From Coprinus comatus (lineage: Eukaryota; Basidiomycota; Agaricomycetes; Agaricales; Agaricaceae), in NCBI GenBank assembly GCA_034638255.1, contig JAWPGT010000032.1:124001-188000 (forward strand): a stretch of DNA of 64,000 nucleotides. The letters are read 5' to 3'. Positions 1-12,203 of this stretch are shown piece by piece. The translations under genes were made by a program, and so were the position numbers. Under the pieces are notes generated by a model. It made no database searches and had not been told where the DNA came from. It worked only from the letters and a program-made list of their open reading frames with translations. The first letter of the stretch is position 1. Each line of letters starts with the position of its first letter.

Positions 1-617
1 TTGATAGAGCAACCTTGCGAATCAGTAGATATCGGTAGCTACGTCGGGGGGAGCAGTGAACATGTACCTGAGGTAGAAGACCGTCAGTAACAAGACATAG
101 TGGATTACTTACTTCGTTGACACAAAACACTGCTGCATAAATAAGTTTAATCACTGGACAAGAGTGGGTGCGATACTTCAGTCAGAGATCAACGCCGGGC
201 TATTCAGTGAACACAATTCCGAGATGTAATGCACTGGTTTGAATCCAAAGTAGCCCACTCGAGTACCGAAAAAAATCCGTGAGAAGTATGATATTCAATT
301 TTTGATGGGATTGCCTATTTCGGATTCAATCCGGTTCAATCTCTAACGTCTAACAACCGGTCACTCTGCCACATACTCGGACCCAGTCTCGTAAATGTAT
401 ACTCGCAAACTGTTTTGATCTGAATCTGACGGGCCAAGAACTGGGCGGTGTGTCTAGTCCAGCGATCCAGAAACGGGCATGCGTGGATGCATTCTCTTTT
501 TGGTGTAACAAAGATGAACTCCCTATCACGGGGAGTAGTTTAAATACACCATACTTTCGGGCAACCAACTACTACACATTCCCTTAAACCCCTTTCATTC
601 CCTTACCTCTTCAAATT
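1..617. other. Intergenic, upstream of the P450 gene
   Basis: No coding region is supported here. The only long open frame, on the minus strand around 350-568, has no recognisable motif and no splice partners. The last 100 bases are pyrimidine-rich (runs of ccctt and ttcc), as is common just upstream of fungal start codons, and fit a core promoter and 5' leader for the P450. Confidence 0.5.
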
Positions 618-2836
618 ATGGCCATCTTCGGCAGTTCTGAGGTGGCAGCAGTGGTGTGACTGTTGCTTTAATTGGCGCTATCCATTATGTCAAGCAAAAG
701 CAAGCTAATGCAGGACGCAAGTTGCCTCCTGGGCCAAAAGGAATCCCTTTCTTCGGTAATCTTTTCCAAATGGATGTCATGAGGCCATATCCTCAGGTAT
801 GCTAAGATATTTCTTTCGTTACTGACTTTCATCTCATATTTGTTGTAGTTCAGAGAATGGGCTAAGGAATATGGTAGCATCTACCGTCTCAAGATTGGTC
901 CTCAAGAAATGATTGTCTTGAACACTGCTGAAGCTGCCGATGAATTGTTCGTCAATCGCAGCAAGAATTACTCCTCTCGTTCGCCACCCCATGTTGCTCA
1001 TGATATTATGAGTGCTGGTCAACGTCAGGTCTTCTTGCCCTATGATACAGAGTGGAAGGTAAGCTTTGATCTTGTACATCTGAACATTAAGTTTAAAAGT
1101 TTCGTTCCAGGTTGCTAGGAAGAGTTTACAAGCTGCAATTGGTCCTGGTGCTTCGAAACGTCTCCGTCCCTCTCAAGATTTAGAATCCCGCGTCCTTCTT
1201 TACGATATCCTCCAACACGGTCTCCAAAGTCTTGAAGATATGAAAGAAGGTCCCAATGGCGAAGTCCCCGAGGGTCATTGGTTCTCTCTCGTCCGTCGCT
1301 ACGTACGTAGTTGTTTAGTCACTTGATTAACGACTAAGAGTATTTTTACTGATGCGATGTCCGTTTACTTAGACGACTAGCATTGTCATGACTGTCACAT
1401 ATGGAAAACGTGCTCACAGGATCCTCAATAACCGTCACTTGTAAGCGAATTACCCGACTCTTGGAGTGTGTTCCTGGCATTTTTGACTGATCGTAACTCC
1501 TCTCCCGCATATTAGGCACATGATCTACGAAGTTTTGGCAAACTTCACCAAGGTTGGCCAACCCGGAAATTATCTGTACGTTAAGCCAGACCCTTTGAAG
1601 CGAGTTAACGCTGATAGAGCCTTTTTAGTGCCGATGCTTTCCCCGTTTTGCGCAAACTCCCTGATTTCCTCGCTAAATGGCGCGTAGAGGCACGTAAGAT
1701 GCATGAATGGTATGAATCTTCTTTATCGCAAAGTGGGTCGGATATCAACATGTTTTGTATTAGGGAAATGATCTTGTGGGGTGGCCTCCTTAAGGAACTT
1801 CAGGAAGAAATTAATAACGGTATTGCTCGGGATTGCTATGTTTCGAACTACCTCCGTCAACGCGGTGACGCTGGCCATGAACTCGCTCCTGGCTGCGGTG
1901 TCACTGACGATCGTCTATGGCTTAAGGATACACTCCTCGCTTATACCGCTGGTACCGTCTTGGAAGCTGGTTCGGATACTACCGCTAGCACCATGCAGTC
2001 GTTCATCTTGTTCATGATCAGCCATCCCGATTGTGCAAGGACAGTCCGCGAGGAATTGGACCGAGTTGTTGGCCCTGATAGGATGCCTGCCTTCGAGGAT
2101 GAGGCCAGCTGCGGATATTTGGTTGCTTGCATCAAGGAAACTTTGCGCAGACGTCCCCCCACCATCATGGGTATGTATGTGCATGAATCCGACTCTTCCG
2201 CTTCTCACACTGTTTACAGGTATCCCTCACTCCAACGATGAGGATGATGTGTATGACGGTTATCATATTCCCAAGGGCAGTACCATCGTCGGAAATGTGT
2301 GGGCTATCCATATGGACCCTAAACGTTATCCGTGAGTCCTTCAAGGATTAAATTCATCTGAATAAAAGCTAATTGAAACATAGTAATCCTTTCGCCTACC
2401 AACCCGACCGCTGGTACCAAGAGGGCAAGCCCACTCGATGGGGAAGTGGCCCTGATACCGACAGGGATCAGTGAGTTTTATGCAATATCTGAATTATCTT
2501 TACATTTTTCTGATTTACGTCTGTAGTTATGTCTTCGGTTGGGGCCGTCGTTTCTGCCAGGGAACTTACATTGCGGAAGCTTCTCTGTTCATTGTTTTGG
2601 CTAGACTCATGTGGTCTATCGACTTTGTCCCTCCCACGGATGCAAAGACTGGCAAGCCCATCATTCCTGATATCAATGACGAGACAACCTTCTCGGACGG
2701 TTTCGTCAGTATCCCTTATATCTACAAGCTCGGTTTCAGGGCAAGGTCTGAGAAGCACAAGAAGATTATTGAACGTGCTTATGAAGATGCTCAAGCTGAA
2801 TGGCAAGTGTTGGGTCTTAAGAATGATGAACGTTAA
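618..2836 (+). CDS. Cytochrome P450 monooxygenase (possible N-terminal frameshift)
   Basis: This is a membrane-anchored haem-thiolate monooxygenase of fungal secondary or xenobiotic metabolism. Nine exons: 618-796, 849-1058, 1111-1302, 1373-1440, 1516-1575, 1629-2170, 2220-2331, 2384-2470, 2527-2836; total about 585 residues. A short hydrophobic anchor is followed by the Pro-rich hinge (K-L-P-P-G-P). The I-helix oxygen-binding segment reads A-G-S-D-T-T, the K-helix is E-T-L-R, and the haem loop is F-G-W-G-R-R-F-C-Q-G with the axial Cys. The frame beginning at ATG 618 runs into TGA at 657-659. Skipping the two bases TG in the run GTGGTGTG rejoins the anchor and hinge, so either the sequence or the gene has a 2-nt insertion there, or an upstream exon was missed. 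It resembles the O-methylsterigmatocystin oxidoreductase-like P450s expanded in basidiomycetes. The substrate cannot be inferred. Confidence 0.85.
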
Positions 2837-3510
2837 ATGAGGAAGAATTATCATGTATATTTATTAACTGTGGTTCTTATTGGACCTTCAACATATTGTA
2901 CATGAGTGACTGATTAGAGATGCATTACTGTCATTTTTTTCCTCTCTTTTTTTTATTTACAATTGTAAAATCAATAATACCACGATAATCAAAGCAATTC
3001 TTTTTTATATATGGTGTGATTCGTACATTAGTTGAAGGGATTTGATGAGGCTCCAAGTTATGAGGGATTATCATATTAGACATACATAATACAAGGTTAC
3101 TCTTTCCCGTCATCCCGGCCTTCAGTTTATGTGGGTCAGTGACAAATTTCAACACCGACAGGACCATTAATGCCCATGGTGAGACCGAAAGGTCCGTTTT
3201 TTTGGGATTGATTTGCTATGAACTGGTTTGATAATAGCACTGTCAGTCCTTGTCCCACACCAGGACCAAGGTATGAAAAGTAATGATGTTCGAAGTAACC
3301 TATTTGGCTCAATCAGTGTTCTTCGAATATTCTCACTCTTGGAGGCCTGAACTCAGGACTTGTCTGTTGTCACTTGTCAGTTTTTCGAGTTTCATGGTGG
3401 TTGAGCGTGAGAATTATTTGATGTTCACACAAGAATTCACATCCGTCAACGTACAACTGTAACGACGGCAATTGTCACAATGAGCTTCTCTGGCTTTTCC
3501 TCTACCCGCC
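2837..3510. other. Intergenic between P450 and FAD oxidoreductase
   Basis: AT-rich 3' flank of the P450, then the presumed promoter of the downstream oxidoreductase. No coding evidence; the minus-strand open frame near 2931-3167 is AT-driven and has no motif. Confidence 0.4.
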
Positions 3511-5718
3511 ATGAAGGTCGCAGTTGTTGGCTCTGGTGTATCTGGACTTGCGGCTACCTGGCTTCTGAATGAGTACAGTGACCATGAGGTTCATTTGTAT
3601 GAGGCAGATACTAGGCCAGGCGGACATGCTAATACTGTGAAATTCAAGTCCAAAGAGGACTTGGACGTGGATACGTGAGTATATGCGGCCATTTAGTGAC
3701 TTAACACTGATTCTCAACATATTTCCAGCGGATTTGTAGGTTTAGGGGTGCATATGTGCACCAGTATGTTTGTTGATGACCATGACGTTTAGATTGTATT
3801 CAACCCACCAACTTACCCGAACTTTCTGAGGTTTCTCAAGATGTACCCGCCATCAGAGGATAGAAATCTCGGGGACCGGGTATGGCCCTTTTCTTGGCTT
3901 GCCCCTCCGCCACATCCCGCAGAAGCACCACGCGAGGGAATACTTATATCTCCAACTGAGATGACGTTCAGTGTCTCCCGAGATGGAGGTAACTTTGAAT
4001 GGGCGGGAAAAAATCTATTAGCAGTTTTCTGTCAACCATGGCGGTTACTTGATTCTGCTATGTGGCGGATGATCTACGATATATTTCGTTTCAATACATG
4101 TGCTAGGCGATTTCTTGCAAGACCTCATGATCATGGAGCTAGCATTGGTACATACCTCAGGAAGGAAGGTTATTCAGATGCATTCAAAGATAATTATCTT
4201 ATCGTATGTATATTTGTGATTTTATTCAATAATTTATATTAATCACAAGTATAGCCGATGACCGCTGCAATATGGAGTACTCCACCTGATAGATGCTTTG
4301 ATGACTTTCCTGCCCATACACTTGTAAGTCTGTGAATTTTAGTCACCCTTTATGATTGAACGGTTCTTGAAGCTGTCAGTAGATTCAGTTCATGTATAAT
4401 CACAACCTTCTTCAGATCATCGGAAAACCGAACTGGTTGACCATTTGTGGTGGGAGGTATGTAGCAATGTGCTAATGCTACAAATTTACATTCCTTCCTT
4501 CGCTTGCTGATCGGGAACGAACCAGCCGTCGCTACGTCAACCAGGTTCTGAGAAGGCTGCCGCCATCACAATTCCATCTTGCTTCTCAAGTCACCGGTGT
4601 CTATTCAATACCCAAACATGGGACTAACAAGCCTCAGGTTGAATTGACAACAAATGATGAAAAGCACATCTACGATCATGTCATCCTGGCATGTCATTCA
4701 GACGAAGCGCGTAGAATTCTTCAGGCGGGCAACATCACTTCTGAAGAAGAATCGATTTTGGCTTCTTTTGAATGGAATAAGAATGAGGTCTTGCTCCATA
4801 GTGATCCCCAAGTACGTTCCAGAGTATAGGTACATCTCCAATCCTGAAATTTCGGTTCTATGTAGTTGATGCCTCGGAGTCGTATGGCATGGTCATGTTG
4901 GAACTACTTGACATTCACTGATGGAAATCACAAGGCCAATCCTGATCGTATCTCACTGTATGTACATTTTTTCAAAGACCATCATTTAATTATAGGTCTC
5001 ATGATGATTGCAGGACATGTGCGTATGATATCATTCAAGTCTACTCATCATATTGATTGTTTGTCAGATGGAATGAATAATTTGCAACATATTCCTGAAG
5101 ATCGGTTTGGACCTGTTCTCGCGACGCTAAATCCGCCGCCCCAGATTGTTGTCGACGAGAGTAAAGTCCAGGGACGATGGAAATATGATCATCCTGTTCT
5201 AGATGAGAAGGTTGGCATAAATTTTTTACCAAATGATCGATTTTCTCATGCTCTTACAGGCGTTGAAAGCCCAACAAGAAATGCACCGGATACAAAACAA
5301 GCGTTCAATTTCTTTTGCGGGAGCCTACCTCAAATATGGCTTTCATGAAGACGGGTTCACGTCAGGCTTGCTTGCTGCATGCTCCATTGAGGATATTGGA
5401 CTATATGAACGTCTACGTGACCACGGTATGAAATTGTCACCAGAAGTTTCGAGCAAAGTCATCGGAATCAACACTGTTTCCATTCGACCTCCGTTTCCCA
5501 TTGAACATGCCGATCATCATCTTTATTTACGTGAGACGACGTCAGATTTTTTCTTCGTAAAATTGTTCGATGTCCTTGAAACTTGCGGTATTAGGGCTTC
5601 AGTAGGGGCATGTGGTGCAATGATTTTAGGGCTGCTCCGTTACTTGATGTCATTACATTACTCAGCCCTTGTATTCCTAGGTATTCTGAAGTCCAGACAT
5701 GACGCAAAACTGAAGTAA
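3511..5718 (+). CDS. FAD/NAD-binding amine-oxidase-like oxidoreductase (COG2907-like)
   Basis: A predicted flavoprotein oxidoreductase of the amine oxidase superfamily. The first residues hold the FAD Rossmann motif G-S-G-V-S-G, followed about 20 residues later by the acidic E-A-D strand end and the R-P-G-G-H segment usual in this family. A later part gives P-R-S-R-M-A-W-S-C-W-N-Y, and the C-terminal FAD-binding part is G-A-Y-L-K-Y-G-F-H-E-D-G, the signature of bacterial COG2907 proteins. In bacteria these genes sit beside DUF1365 and cyclopropane-fatty-acid-synthase genes; neither is seen here. A hydrophobic stretch near the C-terminus (about 5600-5680) could anchor it in a membrane. Splicing needs two micro-exons, cggattt at 3729-3735 and gacat at 5014-5018, each flanked by good GT and AG sites; both restore the conserved frame. 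Exon 1 is 3511-3674. The substrate is unknown. Confidence 0.85.
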
Positions 5719-5992
5719 TGCTCATGAATGACAGCGACCATGACGTCACTCACACTGTCCCCCTGTCTTTTTTGGTAACTCTGAAATTTGAGTAGTGTCT
5801 GGAATATTCCACTTGCGGGTCACATTTCTGCCAGCTTGCTAGTCCTGTTGTGTCTCGTTCTCTCACCAAAACAAAGACGAGGTCTAGAATCACTTTTCGA
5901 GAGTATAAGTATTGAGAAAACGATGGTCCAACTTGACACAATTTTCACAAAACCTCCTAGTCTATTTACTAGTCACAACTTTACAATTCTTC

Positions 5993-6580
5993 ATGTCTGT
6001 CTTCTTTTACGAGCCCTACTACGATTTTGATCGCATTCTCGATCAAATTGCCCGCCCTCTTTCCATTGCCTCGGGAACTTCCCCACGACTTGAACGCGGG
6101 GAAGACATTGATGGAGTTATTCGTGCCTTTAAACCACGGTATGTGATTTCTTTTATTATTTATGAAATGGATGTTTAAGATATTTTATTATAGAATGGAT
6201 CTTCATGAGGATAAAGAGAAGAATGTGGTAACAGCCACATTCGAACTCCCAGGTGTCAAGAAAGAAGATATACAGCTTGATGTTCATAATGGTAGATTAA
6301 CAGTTACTGCTGAATCTAAATCGTCAAGTGAACATGAGGAAAATGGATATGCTATTAAGGAAAGGAGATATGGAAAATATTCGAGAACTTTGCAACTTCC
6401 ACTTGGTGTCAATGTGAGTTTTTTTTTTTTTGGGCCGAGGTTGGTTATATACTGGGATACTTATTGATATGGACTTTTTAGGATGAAGATATCAAGGCTG
6501 CAATGGATAATGGAGTGTTGACTGTTACTTTCCCAAAGTCGACACCTGAACAAACACCTAAGAAGGTTGCGGTTAATTAG
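5993..6580 (+). CDS. Small heat shock protein, Hsp20/alpha-crystallin family
   Basis: An ATP-independent cytosolic holdase that binds unfolding proteins. It has three exons with introns after the arginine codon near 6140 and after the L-P-L-G-V-N segment near 6413. The alpha-crystallin domain starts with an E-L-P-G-V segment and contains the conserved R-L-T-V and G-K-Y-S-R-T stretches. It closes with the hallmark G-V-L-T-V-T-F-P-K, where the family has G-V-L. A short basic/polar tail follows. Total length is about 160 residues, normal for fungal Hsp20. The start at 5993 (M-S-V-F-F-Y-E-P) matches the usual Hsp20 N-terminus; an upstream in-frame extension exists but lacks family similarity. No heat-shock element was clearly identified. 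Confidence 0.9.
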
Positions 6581-8734
6581 AAGAGTGCTCTCTGTTGTAC
6601 TATCCACCCCTTGTTCGTCTTCCTATATTCGTTTTCGTCTTGAAATACTATTTTTGAAATAAGAAAAATAAAAAACCGAAAATTTCCATGTACAATCTAA
6701 ATTTACTTTTGGTTAAACTTAGAGCAAGATATTTATATCGTCAAGGGTACTGACTGTACTATACTATCTATCTCAGCTATAATTCGGTTCCTACAAGTTC
6801 GACCATTTGCCGGAGATGAAGTGGCAATTGGTTCTATAACTTAGAAGAAGTCGGACTGGAACTGTCTCCGCTGGAACCTGGCCGTGTTCAAACTTACGCT
6901 CGGTTTGACTCTCGCATTCTTTCTATACATATATACATACCCTGTACATACCGTAAGTGTTTTTTCTTCTGATTAATGGAATGGTTATTCCGTACAGTTA
7001 TATTAATGACCGTATTCTAATCATCTCCGTCCCCGTCCCGTCCCCGACTAAGGCTGTGTTTTAGTCAGGTTTTAGTTACTCAGTGTTAGTTGCCAAGTGG
7101 CCAAGTATATTTTATTTATTTATAAGTATTATAGTTACGGTCCCCCTTTTTCGGTGACGGATACATACCCCTTTAATTTATCAGTTTCAGTGATTGGTAA
7201 AACCTCAATGCCGATTTCAAGAAATCGAGTCAAACCGCCCTTGTTAAAGAATAAAGATATAAACTATTTCTGAACCCTTCAACTCATTGAACCAACCATC
7301 AGTTCCTTCCAAAATTATTAACGAATTACTGCTCCATAAGTAGATAGTTGATATTGCACAATCTTATCCATTTGTAAGTACCAATATTTTTTATATCTAG
7401 ACACGGATACTTTGGATTTGGGGTTTATCGTTCTATTCAACCTTGCCAATCAATTATTTATTACTATTATTATGCAGCTTCAAACCATTACATGATCAAC
7501 TTATTTGCTAGGGCCCAAGGGGGTACCGTACTAACCATAGTCTATATATCAGTTCCCAGTAATCAATAACTTATCATAATACTTTGTTTTACTGTATATA
7601 GACTGGACAGGCCATCTAAGCCGCAGAACCATCACAATGCAACTAAAACCTCTAACAGATTATAGATCTCGAGAGAAATTTGATAAGATAAAATTTTTTT
7701 TTTTTTGGATGGATGTAAGAATCTAACTTCACGGAACCATCGAACGGAGAGTGTTTTTCGCCGAACAAGTGTCATTTCTATCCTATATATATAATGATTT
7801 CTATTCATTTTTTTTTTACAATAACTTTGGGCTTGGCTTCACTCTATTTCCGCTGTCTGGACAGTCTCCTTCAAGGTTGGAACCTCGGGGTATATATCAT
7901 ATACGACCTTTTGGTGAAAAGTTCTTCAGTATAACGGTCTCAAGTTATTTCCATCATCCCATGTCCTTTATCCTCGTCTTAACCTCCGCGTTCCACCTTC
8001 CATGATCCATATCGGTGTATTTATCGGTAACTACTCAACTCCGTGTTGACTTTTACACAAAAAATAGATCATAAAAAAAAGAGTTTATTGAGTAATAAGA
8101 AGACTCCAAATTCCAATTAAGATATTTACCGGGTGTGACAAGAGAGAGGGAGAGAGGGAGAGAGGAAATACTATCTTCCAAGACCTTTATACCAATATAA
8201 ATTATAATAATATAATACATACAACCCTTTTCCGAACGTACTACAAGTAGTATCGTTCATACTAGGTAGATCACGGTGATAGGTTATAATAATCAACACA
8301 GATTTATTGTGTTAGCAGTGTTATTATCCTAGTTTTTACTATACAAAATCCAATTAGAATTTAAAAAGACAGGAGATTTCTATTAATTTCTGTAGCGCTT
8401 TAGAAGTAAATTTGAAAGACTTTGAGATTCTTGAAAGTACGTGAGGATTTTGGTTGATTTCATGGATCACTCAACAACTTTAAATGAGAGGGAGGAGTCT
8501 GGGCCTCAGAGAAGCACCCATCTACATCAACTCAAATCAGATCATCAACTTCAGTTCACACACACCATGGCTTAAGATAATTTCATAAACAATACAGTAT
8601 ATTCAATTCATAAAAGAGCATTAACAAGCAGGTGTTTATATATAACCCCATTTCCACACGTAGGTTATCGTGTTCAAGTGGGGAATGGTCTTAAAACTAC
8701 AAGTTTTTAAGGAAGAGGCATACACTACAGTACA
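6581..8734. other. AT-rich gene-free stretch
   Basis: About 2.1 kb of AT-rich sequence with poly-T and poly-A runs, a purine microsatellite and no exon-like open frames. The open frame around 7751-8005 is phenylalanine/tyrosine-rich because of T-runs and has no motif. I see nothing else in it. Confidence 0.5.
8141..8166. repeat. Purine (GA)n/(GGGA)n microsatellite
   Basis: A short run of alternating GA and GGGA units directly visible in an otherwise AT-rich gap. Confidence 0.9.
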
Positions 8735-10410
8735 TCAAGCCTGAGGATGCGAGTGTCCAAAGATGAAAGATATATGAATCACAATAACAAATGCAATGAA
8801 TCCACAAGTCAAGACCTGAAGACGGGAATTGTAAATTCCACGTTCTCTGGACTCGACACCGAGCTCATTGCAAAGGAACGATTCCAGGCCTGCGTAACGT
8901 CCAAAAGTGATGCCAGTCTTGGTCCCATCTTTCCCAACAATAATGCAGGGCTGTCTATATTTGTCGTACGTGTCGGGACTGGCGAGGAGCCCCCGGTCGA
9001 TCGTTCCCAGAGATTTTGAGCTTCCGACTGGTAGGATACCTAAAAGAGATCCTACCATCACTCTGAGGGTAGAGCTTGGCAGTAACAACTTCAGGAGTAA
9101 GGTCAGTTCCTAGGTTGATTCAGACAAGATGTATATAAGAAAGATAAGTCAAAACATACCCAAATGCACAAACAAGCCCTCGAATTGGAGCTTGAATTTC
9201 GCTTCATCGAGCCCGAAGACAGCCCAATCCTCGGTATAAAGTGTGCCACCATCAACGTCGACAGATATCGCTTTAGCATAACGGACATGGCCGATGTTGC
9301 GAAACACGACGTCGCTCCAATGATTCTTGATCTTATCGTAGAAGGTATTGAGCTTGACTATAGCCTCTTGATGCTCCCGCAAATCCTGCTCGTGTTGTCT
9401 AAGCTCTTTCTCATCATCCCCATCCCTGTCCTTCAAACCAATGATTTCTCTGGCGTAAAAGTCGGCTCGTATACCATGGTCGCCAATTGCAGCCTCGATC
9501 TCATTGAGGCCCTGCTGGAAGCTACGTACTCCATTGACGCACCACATACTGCTTAGGAACACCCGTTCCCTTGAATACATAATCGACAGTGGTATTCTTC
9601 CGGAGGACATGGCAGTTACCGACGCCCAAAACCTTGTCGCTGGCGTTACCATGCTTGTCTTTGCCTTCATGAGAGTAGAGTGTGAGGCTACCCTGTACAC
9701 CATCGTCCTCCATCTACCTCGAGGCGGGAGGCACGTTCAAGGCAGAAGTGAAGATATGACGGACATGAACGGTAACATCGCTGTTGGTCACAACGGGAAC
9801 GAGTTGTGGGTAGGCTAGCTTTGACGAAGCAGCCTCTCGTTATTCTACCACGGCACCGCTCACTCCATTCTTGACTAGAAGAGCAAAGATATCCTCGGAG
9901 GCCTTTTTGGCGATGGTGAGAGAGAACAAGTTAGGATAGACCCCAATCCAAATGACGACAGGACCGAGAGTGCTAACATCGTCCTCTCCATGGGTCAAGA
10001 AGCGGGCGGGATCGATGGACGAGTACCGAACACCATGATCCTTCAACAGGTCGCGGATCTGGAAACTGACTGTGTCCCAGACCTTGTTGAGGGGGGTGTT
10101 GTGCACCACTCGAAGCGATTTATAAGGGAGATGGGTGTTTCCGAGTTGACTCTTGGGAATTGGGAAGGGGTTTGTGGATAAATCAGAACGGTAGAGTAGG
10201 TACGGGTGTTCGCCGTCGGCAGTGATGCCATTATATTAGGTCTTTTTCTCGTACTCGGAGACACCGATAGAATCACTATCTTGCGGGACGATGCTAAGTG
10301 AGGAGAGTAATGACTGGGCACTCAAGGTCGAAGAGACGGATGACGTAGAGCTGCGTCGCTGACCAGCATAGTCAATACACCCAAGCACGAATGGCGATAG
10401 TTCCAAGGTG
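8735..10410 (-). pseudogene. Decayed copy of a basidiomycete-expanded, protease-like hypothetical protein
   Basis: On the minus strand one protein can be followed from about 10410 to 8735, but only through several lesions: an in-frame TAA near 10240, a TAA near 9838, a TAG near 9718, a frame change near 9550 and another near 9015. Typical pieces are D-P-A-R-F-L-T-H-G-E-D-D-V, V-T-N-S-D-V-T-V-H-V-R-H, N-C-H-V-L-R-K-N-T and G-K-D-G-T-K-T. From memory of the family, intact copies continue into a G-D-S-G segment, so a chymotrypsin-like serine-protease fold is plausible, with N-C-H as a possible catalytic His. Here the sequence stops after the Y-N-S-R position, just past an intron-like stretch, so the C-terminal part is missing. 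The gene is almost certainly inactive. Confidence 0.75.
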
Positions 10411-11196
10411 ATAAGTAAGCATATATGCGCGGAAATAAAACAAAAGACTCGTTCAAAAGACCACGGTGGTCTGTCATCGTATTAATCACAGCTGTAGCAA
10501 ATGACAAAAAGGCTACACCGAAGACGGTTAGCGTGGTGTAAATGCGCAAAAAAGACGGAGGGACTCGCCTTTACGCGAAAGACTAGCTTGTTCATCCGTA
10601 AATGGAAATGTTCAAGATAGAATAGTGGTCAGCGTGGATCAGATCAGAAAAAAAGACAGCTGAACTTACGCTCAGCGTCCATGGTTCGCAGAGAGATTGC
10701 GGACGATCTATTAATTAACCAAGTCGTAACTCGTAATCATATCATGTGGTATGTCACCCATCTGTCACACCGACTCTGCGCTTCTCAGTCAACCGCAATT
10801 TCAGTTTATTTATACTAAATAGATGTCTAGTAAAATATAGGTCTAGTAAAACAAAAGGGATCATAAAGCGTGTCCGTGTCGGGTGTCCTAAATTGGACAT
10901 GAAAGGATTTGATAATTAACAAAGAAATCCGTGTCCGGTGACTCGGATTCCAACAGAATAATTATTATATAAATCTACTACTGCCGGGTGTTATAAATAA
11001 CCAAGATGACCACTCGTTGCCAAACCTCAGAGTTTCAAGTTACACTGCCCCCAAAGACAAGGATCACAATTGAGTCTTGACCCTACTATAAACACGAACA
11101 CCAAGCCTGAGAATACACGGTCAGAAATGAATTAAGGGATATACATGTATTAACAGAGAAGAGAAATATAACCGTTTCTTAATTCTGTGTATCTAG

Positions 11197-11503
11197 GGCT
11201 CAGGCTGGAAGGCCTAGACAAACCTACTCATATGGGTTTGAAGGAATTCTCGAATATCCCAAGGCTGTACGTTTTTTTTATATTCATATCCATTTCTCTC
11301 TTCTGTCAGATGACTGAACAAGGTCTATCTATGCTGCAACTTGCGTTTGATTGTGATGTGAGTGTTTAATTAATATGCACGTAACTATGATAACAAGGTT
11401 ATTCTTTACTAATATATATACATATTTAGGAACGTGGAGTGATTATTGGTACGAGGTTATGGTTATGTTACCTTCTCCTCATTAACTTCATGAAATCCTG
11501 ACT
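11197..11503 (+). other. Possible fragment of a spliced gene, unrecognised
   Basis: A GTACGT donor near 11269 and a pyrimidine-rich CAG acceptor near 11310 flank an open segment encoding M-T-E-Q-G-L-S-M-L-Q-L-A-F-D-C-D. A GTGAGT donor and TTTAG acceptor then join it to E-R-G-V-I-I-G-T-R. The splice sites are good but the flanking frames end quickly and no family is recognised. It may be a remnant of a gene or chance. Confidence 0.2.
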
Positions 11504-11891
11504 GTTTTTGTAAATCCACTTACACTATTTCATTCACAACTTTCATGACACTTTTACAGTTTACTATGTTCATATCTGCTAATTTGTTCATAGACTCTTT
11601 TTTGAGAAACCGTCAAGAAAGATATCAACATTCGTGGCTTTGGTGTACATCGACTTCTTTAAAAAAAAAATAGAAAAGAATTCTATTATAATGTTCCTCA
11701 ACAAATCGTTAATGGTGAGATTAAATATAGTGAGGAGATAAGTCATGGTTTACAGAATTTTTGGAAATGTCTTATTTGACATTTAGAAGGGATTGAATAA
11801 GGCAAAAGTAATAAATAATAAATATATCTAAGTAGTAGTATTGTGTATCGTCAAGCATCAAGTTAAGAATAGATATTTTCCTAACTACCCA

Positions 11892-11918
11892 TCTCTCTCT
11901 CTCTCTCTCTCTCTCTCT
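11892..11918. repeat. (TC)n microsatellite
   Basis: Uninterrupted TC dinucleotide run of about 27 bases, directly visible. Confidence 0.95.
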
Positions 11919-12203
11919 TATGTTCCATAATTTCTTTTACGAAATACAAAATACTATCCATTTTTTCCCAGAATAACAGATAAGTAGTGCAAGAGTCTCA
12001 GACTATCATAATAAGTACTAAGAAAGAAAGCATACACCGTTGACACACCCTCCAAAAACCGTTTCAACACCGCCCCTCCCCCCCTTAAAAAAAGGATACG
12101 CCCATTATTACATACACAACTGACACACGACCCTAGCGGACTTTAAGGTCAAATTTCATAGTAGGTCCCATCCAACTCCATCGATTAGAACCACCACCTA
12201 TTG

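Larger units (their letters stand above)
10411..12203. other. AT-rich intergenic region with a possible gene fragment
   Basis: Mostly AT-rich sequence with poly-A and poly-T runs and a (TC)n repeat. A short sequence inside it (11197-11503) looks like spliced exons and is listed separately. Nothing else is supported. Confidence 0.4.

Noticed and set aside
2468..2854. Long minus-strand open frame over the P450 3' exons
   Set aside because: Antisense to well-supported exons with the haem motif; a shadow of the P450.
7751..8005. Hydrophobic 84-codon open frame
   Set aside because: Composition reflects poly-T and TA-rich sequence; no family or intron structure.
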